Assembly: GCA_046313675.1 (NCBI GenBank)
Contig: JBKBXU010000135.1
Location: 1-11,626 of the forward strand
Source of the DNA: JBKBXU01 sp046313675
GTDB taxonomy: Bacteria; Bacteroidota; Bacteroidia; Cytophagales; Cytophagaceae
Length of the DNA stretch: 11,626 nucleotides
Direction: 5' to 3'
Under the pieces are notes generated by a model that saw nothing but the letters and a program-made list of their open reading frames with translations, made no database searches and had not been told where the DNA came from. This document shows, one piece after another, positions 1-5,773 of this stretch; position 1 is the stretch's first letter; every line of letters starts with the position of its first letter. Made by a program: the position numbers and the translations under genes.

Positions 1-1
1 G

Positions 2-196
2 GAATGGTCTGAGATTAAATATCATGGATTGATTATGAACCCAAAAAATAATAAGAAGGTTGCCCTGGTTTCTCTGCAGGGTAAAGAGGTAATGCTTTCA
101 GAGGGACAATCCATAGGAGAGTTTATATTCCTTAAAAACTTTACAGATTCTATACAAGTCAAATATAAGGGATACAGTAAATTTCTTAAAAAATAG
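2..196 (+). CDS. C-terminal fragment of a GspC/PilP-like secretion-system protein (5' end outside window)
   Basis: This is an open frame entering from the left edge (first full codon at position 2) and ending at TAG 194-196, giving 64 residues. The fragment contains YHGLIMNPKNNKKVALVSLQ, then GKEVMLSEGQSIGEFIFLKN and ends SKFLKK. The order 'hydrophobic strand, lysine-rich turn, xALVSLxGK, EGQSIG, then short beta strands' resembles the periplasmic homology region of GspC/PilP clamp proteins, which join the inner-membrane platform to the outer-membrane secretin. The assignment rests on this pattern plus the following pseudopilin and GspF genes 5-4000 nt downstream. The N-terminal membrane anchor cannot be seen, so another beta-sandwich protein is possible. 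The reading frame itself is secure: it ends 5 nt before the next gene, as expected in this operon. Confidence 0.6.
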   Translation, partial: EWSEIKYHGLIMNPKNNKKVALVSLQGKEVMLSEGQSIGEFIFLKNFTDSIQVKYKGYSKFLKK

Positions 197-201
197 CATA
201 T

Positions 202-996
202 ATGCGTATAATCAAATGGCTTCTGCTTCTAAATTCTGTACTGATGGGTTTCCCATGTTTAAGTCAGAAGATGTTTCAAACAACCATTCATCAGAAGGTG
301 ATTGTACATTTGGATTCTTCGACAGTAGAAGTTCCCCTTGCCTCGACAGAAAGCCGGCCAAAAATTTCCGATGATAAGTTTTATTATTGGTATGGTGCCA
401 GAGATATTAAAAGAACAAGAGGTGGATACAGTGGTAAATTGTTGCATGGGATTTATGCGGAATACTATCATAATAAAAATTTAAAGGAAAAAGGTAGAAT
501 CAAGTATGGATTGAAGCAGGGTACCTGGAAAAGCTGGCATCGAAACGGGGAGTATAATGAAGTTAGCCACTGGAAGAATGGAATGAAATGTGGAAGATAT
601 GTGATGTATTCTGAAAATGGGTTTTTAAAAGAAAGCGGAAAATTTAAGAAGGGTCGACAGGTTGGGGTGATAAGGATTTACACTAATGGAAAAGTCTCAG
701 AAAAGGTCAGATATAAAAGGGGATTACCTAAAACAAAAAAGATACGAGCTAAGAAAGAGAAAAAGCATAAAAATGTAGCGAATAAAAAATTACCTAATCC
801 TGCTGTTGATGAAGGTGTTCAAATACCGGATGCTAACAAAGAAAATTCTATTGAGGGAAAACCTGCAAAGAAAAGGAAGGGAAAAGATAATAAGGATAAA
901 AAAAGAAAAAAGAAGAATAAAAAAGAAGATGAAATCAGGATAAGGAAAATGTTTAAAGTTGTTCCTCTGAAAAATGAAAATATAAAAGATACTTAA
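202..996 (+). CDS. Secreted MORN-repeat (YwqK-like) protein with lysine-rich tail
   Basis: The 264-residue product starts with a signal peptide: a basic n-region (MRIIKW), a hydrophobic stretch at residues 6-20, and probable cleavage before or near Q22. It is not an obvious lipoprotein, since the residues before C19 (GFP) fit a lipobox poorly. Residues about 78-174 hold four to five MORN-variant repeats of the pattern G-x-Y/W-x-x-Y/W-x-x-N-G-x-x-x-x-x-x-x-x-x-G, for example GTWKSWHRNGEYNE and GRYVMYSENGFLKESG. Such repeats are common in Bacteroidota exported proteins and are usually annotated as 'toxin-antitoxin YwqK family', although no toxin partner is visible here. Residues about 175-245 are extremely rich in lysine and arginine, suggesting a disordered segment that could bind polyanions or the cell surface. 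The gene sits 5 nt after the GspC-like gene and 3 nt before the next, so it probably belongs to the secretion operon. Its role there is unknown. Confidence 0.85.
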   Translation: MRIIKWLLLLNSVLMGFPCLSQKMFQTTIHQKVIVHLDSSTVEVPLASTESRPKISDDKFYYWYGARDIKRTRGGYSGKLLHGIYAEYYHNKNLKEKGRIKYGLKQGTWKSWHRNGEYNEVSHWKNGMKCGRYVMYSENGFLKESGKFKKGRQVGVIRIYTNGKVSEKVRYKRGLPKTKKIRAKKEKKHKNVANKKLPNPAVDEGVQIPDANKENSIEGKPAKKRKGKDNKDKKRKKKNKKEDEIRIRKMFKVVPLKNENIKDT

Positions 997-999
997 CCT

Positions 1000-2238
1000 A
1001 TGCTTAAAGGCCATGCCCTTTTTGTAGTAATTATTATTTCCTTAATTATCGGCCTTTTAAGCGGATCTGTCATATTTATTGCCTACTATCACAGAATTAC
1101 AATTAGTGATAGTCTGGTAAGGAAACAGATGCTTTTAAATACGGATTCTGCGGTAAACCTGATACTATCTTCAGATGAACAATTTCCTTCCGGAGAAGAG
1201 TTTCTGTTGGATCTGTTTGACGAAGAGAATGATAGTATTTGGGTTAAAACCAATAACTGGGGGCTTTACCGTGTTGCAGCTATAAAATCTTTTAATGGAA
1301 AAAGAAGTTTTTATAAAGCATTCCAATACGGAATGGCTGTAAACAAAGCCGAAGCTTGTGCTTTATATTTAGCAGATCATAATAATTACCTTTCGTTGGC
1401 AGGAAATACTTTTATAAGAGGGAAATGTTATTTGCCACTTCATGGGGTAAAAGGAACTAAAGTGGCAAATAAATATTTTGAAGGAGAAAAATTAATTCAT
1501 GGACCTGTTTTAAGAAGTAAAGAATATTTGCCAGTTCCCGACAAAGGAATAATTTCAGGCTTGCTATCCTTTTTTGCCGTTTCAGGTACACAGACGTCCT
1601 TACCTTTTGCCGATTCTCTGAATATATCATTTTTTGATCCTACATTTAGAGTAGAGCATCATGAACTTATCCGTATTTCACATAAACTTATAAAAGGAAA
1701 TGTTCATGTATTTTCTTCTAAGGGAATTATTATTGAATCGGATGCGATAATTGAAGATGCTGTGTTTGTTGCTCCATATATTCGAATAGAAAATGGATTC
1801 AAAGGAAACCTGCAGGCATTTGCTACAGATAGTTTAGTGGTTGGATCTTCTGTCTCTCTTAATTATCCCTCAGTAGTAGGATTACTAAAAAATAAATATT
1901 CAATTAAAACCCCTTATATATTTGTGGGGGAAAATGTTAATATTCAAGGGGTTTTATTTACACGGCAGATTCACAATGATGATAAAAAAACCATGGTAAA
2001 AATTCCTCGAACTACTGAAATTGAGGGTGAAGTGTATGTTGACGGTTACATGGATCTTCAGGGTAAGGTATTTGGAAGTGTTTATTGTGAAAATATAACT
2101 TTGAAGACCTATGCCAATATTTATAAAAATGTCTTGTTTGATGCGACTATTGATCTGGATGGTCTATCAAATTTTTACGTAGGGTCTGCCTTGTTGCCTG
2201 CCATAGCCGAAAAAAGAATGGTAAAATGGCTGAGATAA
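1000..2238 (+). CDS. Membrane-anchored protein with beta-helix-like C-terminus, in a secretion/pilus operon
   Basis: The 412-residue product has one strong N-terminal transmembrane segment at about residues 6-29 (FVVIIISLIIGLLSGSVIFI), placing the remainder in the periplasm. There is no prepilin cleavage motif. From about residue 228 to 400 the sequence is a series of short beta-strand-like units of V/I-x-I/V-x pattern with Gly and Asn turns (KGNVHVFS, IIIESDAIIEDAVFVAP, IEGEVYVDGYMDLQGKVFGS). This recalls a right-handed beta-helix or a bactofilin/polymer-forming fold. Its place, just ahead of two pseudopilins, is where PilX or GspK-type minor pilins are found in other clusters. It could therefore be a functional substitute, but no GspK signature is recognisable. 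Its stop TAA (2236-2238) overlaps the ATG of the next gene by one base, which points to translational coupling. I do not recognise a named family. Confidence 0.85.
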   Translation: MLKGHALFVVIIISLIIGLLSGSVIFIAYYHRITISDSLVRKQMLLNTDSAVNLILSSDEQFPSGEEFLLDLFDEENDSIWVKTNNWGLYRVAAIKSFNGKRSFYKAFQYGMAVNKAEACALYLADHNNYLSLAGNTFIRGKCYLPLHGVKGTKVANKYFEGEKLIHGPVLRSKEYLPVPDKGIISGLLSFFAVSGTQTSLPFADSLNISFFDPTFRVEHHELIRISHKLIKGNVHVFSSKGIIIESDAIIEDAVFVAPYIRIENGFKGNLQAFATDSLVVGSSVSLNYPSVVGLLKNKYSIKTPYIFVGENVNIQGVLFTRQIHNDDKKTMVKIPRTTEIEGEVYVDGYMDLQGKVFGSVYCENITLKTYANIYKNVLFDATIDLDGLSNFYVGSALLPAIAEKRMVKWLR

Positions 2239-2573
2239 TGAGTAAATCATTAAAGGGAGTGTCGCTAATTGAAGTGGTTATTGCAATGGTCATAATAGCA
2301 ATAACTTACAGTATTGGTATTATGATATATATTAATGTTTTATACTCCTCTTATGATATCAGGAAAATTGAAGCTATTCATTTGGCAGATAATTGTGCTA
2401 ATAAAGCGCTTCATGAGAAAACGTTTTACGATGAGCAAATAGAATTTAATGATTTTTATGTAGAACGAAAAGTTTCTCCACATCAAAATGGCTTGATGAG
2501 AATGGATATTGAGGTTTATAGTAAAAATAATAAGCTGTTGGCAAAGAGAAAGGAGCTTGTCCGGGTACCTTAA
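2238..2573 (+). CDS. Prepilin-type pseudopilin (GspI/PilV-like minor subunit)
   Basis: The 111-residue product starts MSKSLKG and then VSLIEVVIAMVIIAITYSIG. This is a class III prepilin leader: basic residues, Gly at -1, Glu at +5, then a hydrophobic helix of about 20 residues that anchors and polymerises the subunit after cleavage by a prepilin peptidase. The soluble part is short, about 75 residues, and lacks cysteine pairs or a recognisable calcium site; its size suits a minor pseudopilin such as GspI. I chose ATG 2238, which overlaps the previous stop (TAATG), over the in-frame ATG at 2226. The downstream start gives a compact 7-residue leader and the usual operon coupling; the upstream one adds only MAEI. 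No peptidase gene lies in the window. The next gene, also a pseudopilin, starts 4 nt after this stop. Confidence 0.85.
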   Translation: MSKSLKGVSLIEVVIAMVIIAITYSIGIMIYINVLYSSYDIRKIEAIHLADNCANKALHEKTFYDEQIEFNDFYVERKVSPHQNGLMRMDIEVYSKNNKLLAKRKELVRVP

Positions 2574-2577
2574 TTAT

Positions 2578-3072
2578 ATGAAAATGATAAAAGCATTTAC
2601 AATTGTGGAAGTAATTATTGTGCTTTTATTAAGCGCAGTGGTAATTTCTATCTCCTATACAGCCTTAGTGTCGGTTAACTCACGTCTGGTCAAATTTCAG
2701 AAGGGGATAAAAAATTCTGAAACCTTGGTGACTTTGGACAGGGTATTATCTTATGATTTGAGTTTCTGCCGGTATAGTATCTCATTAAATGATGGGATGT
2801 CTTGTGTGTATGATGATCATGTGGTTAATTATAGCCTTTTTGAAGGAGGGGTAATGCGGACGGGGGGAGAGGTTATAGATAGCTTTTTTGTTAATGTTCA
2901 TTCATTAAGGTTTTATAATTTGGGAGTAGAAAAACTTGTCCCTTATCAGCTTATTGATTGTTTGTCTGTAGAGTACACTGTTGATGAAAAGAGTTATGAG
3001 GTAAGTTACAGTAAAAATTATGCCAGTGATGTAAGAATGACAAAAACAGATATACATGGGGGTAAATATTAG
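2578..3072 (+). CDS. Prepilin-type pseudopilin (GspJ/PilW-like minor subunit)
   Basis: The 164-residue product begins MKMIKA then FTIVEVIIVLLLSAVVISIS. It shows a short basic leader, Phe at +1, Glu at +5 and a hydrophobic helix, the hallmark of type IV pilins and T2SS pseudopilins. The residue at -1 is Ala, not the usual Gly. The remainder (about 130 residues, beta-rich, e.g. SLRFYNLGVEKLVPYQLI and CLSVEYTVD) resembles the size and layout of GspJ/PilW-type minor subunits, though this subtype is inferred from length and order alone. The open frame extends upstream to an ATG at 2509, but that would put 65 nt over the preceding gene and bury the leader, so ATG 2578, 4 nt after the previous stop, is preferred. 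The 3' end overlaps the start of the GspF-like gene by 17 nt. Confidence 0.85.
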   Translation: MKMIKAFTIVEVIIVLLLSAVVISISYTALVSVNSRLVKFQKGIKNSETLVTLDRVLSYDLSFCRYSISLNDGMSCVYDDHVVNYSLFEGGVMRTGGEVIDSFFVNVHSLRFYNLGVEKLVPYQLIDCLSVEYTVDEKSYEVSYSKNYASDVRMTKTDIHGGKY

Positions 3073-4195
3073 TGAAATAAAGCAAAGGCAAAAAAAAGTT
3101 GCAGCAAGCTCAGGTAATGAAAATGTTTTTGCTTTCCTGAATAAGGATATTGCCCTATTCGGGAATAAACTGTCAGATAAGAAGAAGGAAACATTTTATC
3201 ATGAAATGCACATCTTATTGACAGCAGGAATTGATATTCGTACCACGCTTGACCTTATTGCCAGAGAGCAAAAAAAATCAAAAGATGTAGAACTATTTCT
3301 GAAAATTAAAGAGATGATCATTGCCGGATACACACTTTCGGAGGCAATAAGATCCACTAATAAATTTACTCCTTACGAATATTTTAGTTTGCAAATTGGA
3401 GAAGAGACTGGTAAAATAACTATTGTGCTGAAGGAATTAGCTGATTATTATCAAAATAAACTAAAGCAAAGGCGGCAGATTATCGGAGCTTTAACTTACC
3501 CGGGGATTGTATTATTTACCTCTCTGGTTGCCGTATTTTTTATGATGAATTTTATTGTACCCATGTTTGCGGAGGTTTTTAAACGATTTGGAGGAGACTT
3601 GCCCTATATAACGGCCTTAATTTTAAGTATTGCTGATGCTATGAGCGAATACTTCTATGTTTTGGTGCTAATCTTGGCAGGGATTTATATATTCATATAT
3701 TTCAACAAGAAGAAGAACTGGTACAGGAAGTTTATGGCCAATGCTGTACTTCGTATGCCTGTAGCGGGTGAAATGGTTCGAAAAATTTATCTGGCGCGTT
3801 TTTGCCAGTCCATGACCTTGTTGATTGGTTCAAAAATACCTTTATTAAAAGCTATTGGTTTGGTTCGGCAGATGATTAACTATTATCCAATAGAAGAGTC
3901 ACTTGTTAAAATTGAAGCTGATATTCTTCAGGGAAAGCCTTTGCATATAAGTATGGAGGCCTTTAAAATTTATCCTCCCCGGATGAATTCTTTAATCAAG
4001 GTAGGAGAAGAGGTGAACCAGCTTGACCACTTTTTTGGAAAAATAGCTCATCAATTTTCTGAAGATGTCGAGCATCAAACCAAGATGATCAGCAATATGA
4101 TAGAACCCCTAATGATTATTTTCTTAGGTCTGATTGTGGGAGTTATCCTGATTGCTATGTACCTGCCGTTGTTTCAGTTGAGTACAACCTTCTAA
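3056..4195 (+). CDS. gspF: GspF/PilC-family inner-membrane platform protein
   Basis: The 379-residue product is a type II secretion / type IV pilus assembly platform protein, which couples the cytoplasmic ATPase to pseudopilus growth. It shows the family's two related halves. The first is at about residues 45-170 (FYHEMHILLTAGIDI, then SLQIGEETGK). The second is at about 246-372 (LARFCQSMTLLIGSKIPLLK, then SLIKVGEEVNQLDHFF). Predicted membrane spans lie near 149-171, 200-217 and 351-373, matching the usual three-helix topology, and the length is close to the typical 400. The N-terminal FAFLNKDIALFGNKLSDKKK resembles Bacteroidota members of the family. The start at ATG 3056 overlaps the upstream pseudopilin by 17 nt; no better in-frame start is visible, so translational coupling is likely. 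It is the last gene of the operon: 541 nt of repeat-rich non-coding DNA follow. T2SS versus T4P cannot be decided from this gene alone. Confidence 0.93.
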   Translation: MGVNISEIKQRQKKVAASSGNENVFAFLNKDIALFGNKLSDKKKETFYHEMHILLTAGIDIRTTLDLIAREQKKSKDVELFLKIKEMIIAGYTLSEAIRSTNKFTPYEYFSLQIGEETGKITIVLKELADYYQNKLKQRRQIIGALTYPGIVLFTSLVAVFFMMNFIVPMFAEVFKRFGGDLPYITALILSIADAMSEYFYVLVLILAGIYIFIYFNKKKNWYRKFMANAVLRMPVAGEMVRKIYLARFCQSMTLLIGSKIPLLKAIGLVRQMINYYPIEESLVKIEADILQGKPLHISMEAFKIYPPRMNSLIKVGEEVNQLDHFFGKIAHQFSEDVEHQTKMISNMIEPLMIIFLGLIVGVILIAMYLPLFQLSTTF

Positions 4196-4220
4196 ATTCC
4201 TGTAGTTAAAACAAACATTC

Positions 4221-4241
4221 TGCGTAGCTGCAAGCTGCGCA
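4221..4241. repeat. Small imperfect hairpin
   Basis: TGCGTAGC and GCTGCGCA face each other around a five-base loop (TGCAA), with one T/G position that would form a G-U pair in RNA on the + strand. It lies 25 nt after the GspF stop and is followed by no T tract, so it is better seen as part of the repeat cluster than as a terminator. Confidence 0.45.
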
Positions 4242-4268
4242 TAGCCCGATTTAATAGCACTTCACTAT

Positions 4269-4294
4269 CCTTAGAATTCCGCAGGTTTCTAAGG
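4269..4294. repeat. Perfect 8-bp inverted repeat downstream of the GspF gene
   Basis: CCTTAGAA (4269-4276) and TTCTAAGG (4287-4294) are exact reverse complements around a ten-base loop. It could slow transcription after the secretion operon or protect the 3' end of its mRNA, but there is no run of T after it, so an intrinsic terminator is not supported. Confidence 0.5.
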
Positions 4295-4420
4295 GTTTAT
4301 TAATAGAAGAGAGTCTTAGACTCGATAGCTTCAGGCTACCAAAAATGGGTAGAACTCAGCTTCCCTGTTTCAAAGTCTTTTTGTTGGACAGTTTTTTTTG
4401 GAACATAGACCTCGCTAGTG

Positions 4421-4480
4421 TGAGAGATTGTTATTTGTAGAGATGCGATTAATCGCGTCTCTACAAATAACAATCTCTCA
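4421..4480. repeat. 60-bp near-perfect palindrome (REP-like element)
   Basis: The arms 4421-4450 and 4451-4480 are reverse complements at 29 of 30 positions with no loop. The single difference (T4444 against G4457) becomes a G-U pair in RNA. The centre is GATGCGATTAATCGCGTC and the outer ends are TGAGAGATTG and CAATCTCTCA. Sequences with a core like AGACGCGATTAATCGCGTCT recur as dispersed repeats in some bacterial genomes, as I recall; copy number here cannot be tested. As RNA it would fold into one long hairpin on either strand, possibly acting as a bidirectional end for transcripts. No transposase gene or clear target-site duplication is visible. Confidence 0.85.
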
Positions 4481-4516
4481 TTACCCACGAAGGATGTATT
4501 AACCCATGCTGCCCTC

Positions 4517-4589
4517 GGTTGTCTTCGGCTACCGATTTATTAGCACATTCCATTATATACCTAAATCTCGACGGTAGCCTGTGGCAACC
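4517..4589. repeat. Imperfect inverted repeat, 18-nt arms
   Basis: The left arm 4517-4534 (GGTTGTCTTCGGCTACCG) and right arm 4572-4589 (CGGTAGCCTGTGGCAACC) are reverse complements at 14 of 18 positions. The mismatches cluster in the middle of each arm, and each arm can also fold weakly on itself (GGTTG/GGCTACC type). The 37-nt spacer includes the second copy of the CCGATTTA-TAGCAC repeat. This suggests a decayed interspersed element related to the one starting near 4221. Confidence 0.55.
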
Positions 4590-4708
4590 ATATCCCAATT
4601 TGCCTCTCTACAAAAGAAAAAACCCTTAGTTCCATGCTACTCCCCATTTCCCTCAATCTTTTAATCACTTTTTAATTTGCTTTTAATCAGGCCTTAATAT
4701 GGAGGGTG

Positions 4709-4717
4709 TATTTTTGC
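4709..4717 (+). promoter_or_regulatory. Probable Bacteroidota -7 promoter box
   Basis: TATTTTTGC matches the Bacteroidota -7 consensus TAnnTTTG exactly, plus the common following C. It lies 20 nt before the ATG at 4737, leaving a short 5' leader of perhaps 12-15 nt. A well-spaced -33 TTG is not obvious: the nearest clear TTG is about 29 nt upstream, longer than usual. The call therefore rests on the -7 box and its position. Confidence 0.55.
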
Positions 4718-4736
4718 ATTATAAACATATACTCAG

Positions 4737-5666
4737 ATGGACTTACAAAATTCTAAAACTAAAAAAACAATTGCTTACTCAGGCATCGGAATAACAGCCG
4801 GCTTGTTAATGTTAGGCAATACTTATTTTTTCGTTGATAATAATAAACTTAAAGAAGAGAACCAGAAGCATCTTTACCATGTAAACTCTCTTACCGCTTC
4901 AAATAATAGCCTGGAGAGAAACCTGCTAACCAAATCCGAAGAAATAACGAAATTAACTTCAGAGAAGTCTGGCCTGGAGGGTTTGCTTGCGGAAACGTCC
5001 AAAAGCCTTGAGGAAAGTAAAGCAAGGATAGGGGCATTGGTAAAAGAAAATAATGCACTTAATTATCTTAAAAAAGAAGTTGTAGAATTACGTAAACTTA
5101 AGTCGCAATACCTTGGACAAATCGAGGACCTGCATAAGAAAATAACTTCTTTGACGGCAGAATTAACTACGCTTCGTGGTGAAAATGCCCAGCTAAAGTT
5201 GAAAGTTGATGAGCTTCAGGGAAAAAATGGCATTCTTGAGAAAAAGGTTGAATTAGCTTCTATTATCAAGACAGAAAGTGTGATTGGTGAAGCTCAGAAG
5301 CATGTAAAAGCGGATAAATATGTCAAGGTCTTAAGAGCTAAGAAAGCCGATCGTTTAGCGGTTCATTTTGAACTGGCAGATAATAAGGTTGCAGAAAAAG
5401 GCCAGAAAGATATTTACGTAAGAATCATAGATCCAAAAGGAAAAGTGATTTTTAACGACGCAAATGCTTCGGGTGTTTTTCTGAGCAAGGAAACTAACAA
5501 GACAATGGACTTCACCAAAATGATCAAAGTTGATTATTCTAACAAAAAGCAAAAGGTAAGTATTTTTTATGATCCCAAAGGTGAAGATTTGGCGAAGGGG
5601 GAATATAAATTGGAATTTTACTCTGACGGATATTTTGCAGGAGCATCTAAGTTCAATTTAAAATAA
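4737..5666 (+). CDS. Single-span membrane protein with long coiled coil and beta-rich C-terminal domain
   Basis: The 309-residue product has a short basic N-terminus, one transmembrane segment at about residues 12-33 (AYSGIGITAGLLMLGNTYFF), and a heptad-rich, Leu/Glu/Lys coiled coil from about 36 to 175. A compact domain at about 185-309 is predicted to be beta-rich (DIYVRIIDPKGKVIFN, then KQKVSIFYDPKG, ending GEYKLEFYSDGYFAGASKFNLK). The topology suggests an inner-membrane anchor with the coiled coil and beta domain in the periplasm, though the opposite orientation is not excluded. Similar 'coiled coil plus beta-sandwich' proteins are, as I recall, widespread and uncharacterised in Cytophagales. 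It has its own promoter-like box 20 nt upstream and a strong terminator 14 nt downstream, so it is probably a single-gene unit. No enzyme motif is visible and no function is assigned. Confidence 0.9.
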   Translation: MDLQNSKTKKTIAYSGIGITAGLLMLGNTYFFVDNNKLKEENQKHLYHVNSLTASNNSLERNLLTKSEEITKLTSEKSGLEGLLAETSKSLEESKARIGALVKENNALNYLKKEVVELRKLKSQYLGQIEDLHKKITSLTAELTTLRGENAQLKLKVDELQGKNGILEKKVELASIIKTESVIGEAQKHVKADKYVKVLRAKKADRLAVHFELADNKVAEKGQKDIYVRIIDPKGKVIFNDANASGVFLSKETNKTMDFTKMIKVDYSNKKQKVSIFYDPKGEDLAKGEYKLEFYSDGYFAGASKFNLK

Positions 5667-5680
5667 TAAATTAGGTTCAG

Positions 5681-5710
5681 GGGTGATTCCGAAAGGAGTT
5701 GCCCTTTTTT
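5681..5710 (+). terminator. Intrinsic terminator of the coiled-coil protein gene
   Basis: GGGTGATTCC (5681-5690) and GGAGTTGCCC (5695-5704) form a 10-bp RNA stem with three G-U pairs around a GAAA tetraloop, directly followed by six T residues (5705-5710). It starts 14 nt after the TAA at 5664-5666. On the opposite strand no T tract follows the stem, so it acts mainly for + strand transcripts. Confidence 0.85.
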
Positions 5711-5726
5711 ATTATAGACATTGGTT

Positions 5727-5767
5727 AACCTGGATGTGTAATAGAAAGTTCTATTACATTCCAGGTT
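5727..5767. terminator. Long hairpin between convergent genes, possible - strand terminator
   Basis: The arms AACCTGGATGTGTAATAGAA (5727-5746) and TTCTATTACATTCCAGGTT (5749-5767) pair along nearly their whole length, with one small bulge and a minimal loop. The hairpin begins 6 nt beyond the stop of the - strand glycosidase gene, the right place for its transcript end. It lacks an adjacent T tract on the - strand, so rho-independent function is uncertain; it may instead stabilise the 3' end or block read-through from either side. Confidence 0.55.
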
Positions 5768-5773
5768 TAAAAT

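Larger units (their letters stand above)
4196..4736. other. Repeat-rich intergenic region after the secretion operon
   Basis: These 541 nt carry no convincing gene in any frame. They contain an 8-bp perfect stem (4269-4294), several shorter hairpins (4221-4241, 4311-4323, 4326-4338), a 60-bp palindrome (4421-4480) and an imperfect inverted repeat (4517-4589). There is also a short diverged direct repeat, CCGATTTAATAGCAC at 4246-4260 and CCGATTTATTAGCAC at 4532-4546 (14/15 identical). The last 50 nt hold the likely promoter of the next gene. The mixture looks like layered copies of interspersed palindromic elements. No intrinsic terminator with a clear T tract is seen directly after the GspF gene. 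Confidence 0.75.

Noticed and set aside
790..1014. Opposite-strand open frame across the lysine-rich tail
   Set aside because: It is a shadow of A-rich lysine codons, giving a Phe/Ile-rich product with no start context; the + strand gene accounts for the region.
2226..2237. ATG 2226 as the start of the first pseudopilin
   Set aside because: It adds only MAEI and overlaps the previous gene by 13 nt, whereas ATG 2238 forms the usual TAATG stop-start overlap. It cannot be fully excluded.
2509..2577. Upstream in-frame ATG (2509) as the start of the second pseudopilin
   Set aside because: It would overlap the preceding gene by 65 nt and bury the prepilin leader 23 residues in; ATG 2578 gives a normal leader and a 4-nt gap.
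4421..4480. Terminal inverted repeats of an intact insertion sequence
   Set aside because: The two arms abut directly with no transposase between them, and no target-site duplication is seen in the flanks.
4196..4736. CRISPR array or tRNA-like gene in the repeat-rich spacer
   Set aside because: There are no regularly spaced identical repeats with unique spacers and no cloverleaf or CCA-type end; the structures are single palindromes.
4699..4794. Small open frame from ATG 4699 overlapping the coiled-coil gene start
   Set aside because: About 31 codons, running out of frame into the real gene and containing the promoter box; no sign of coding selection.
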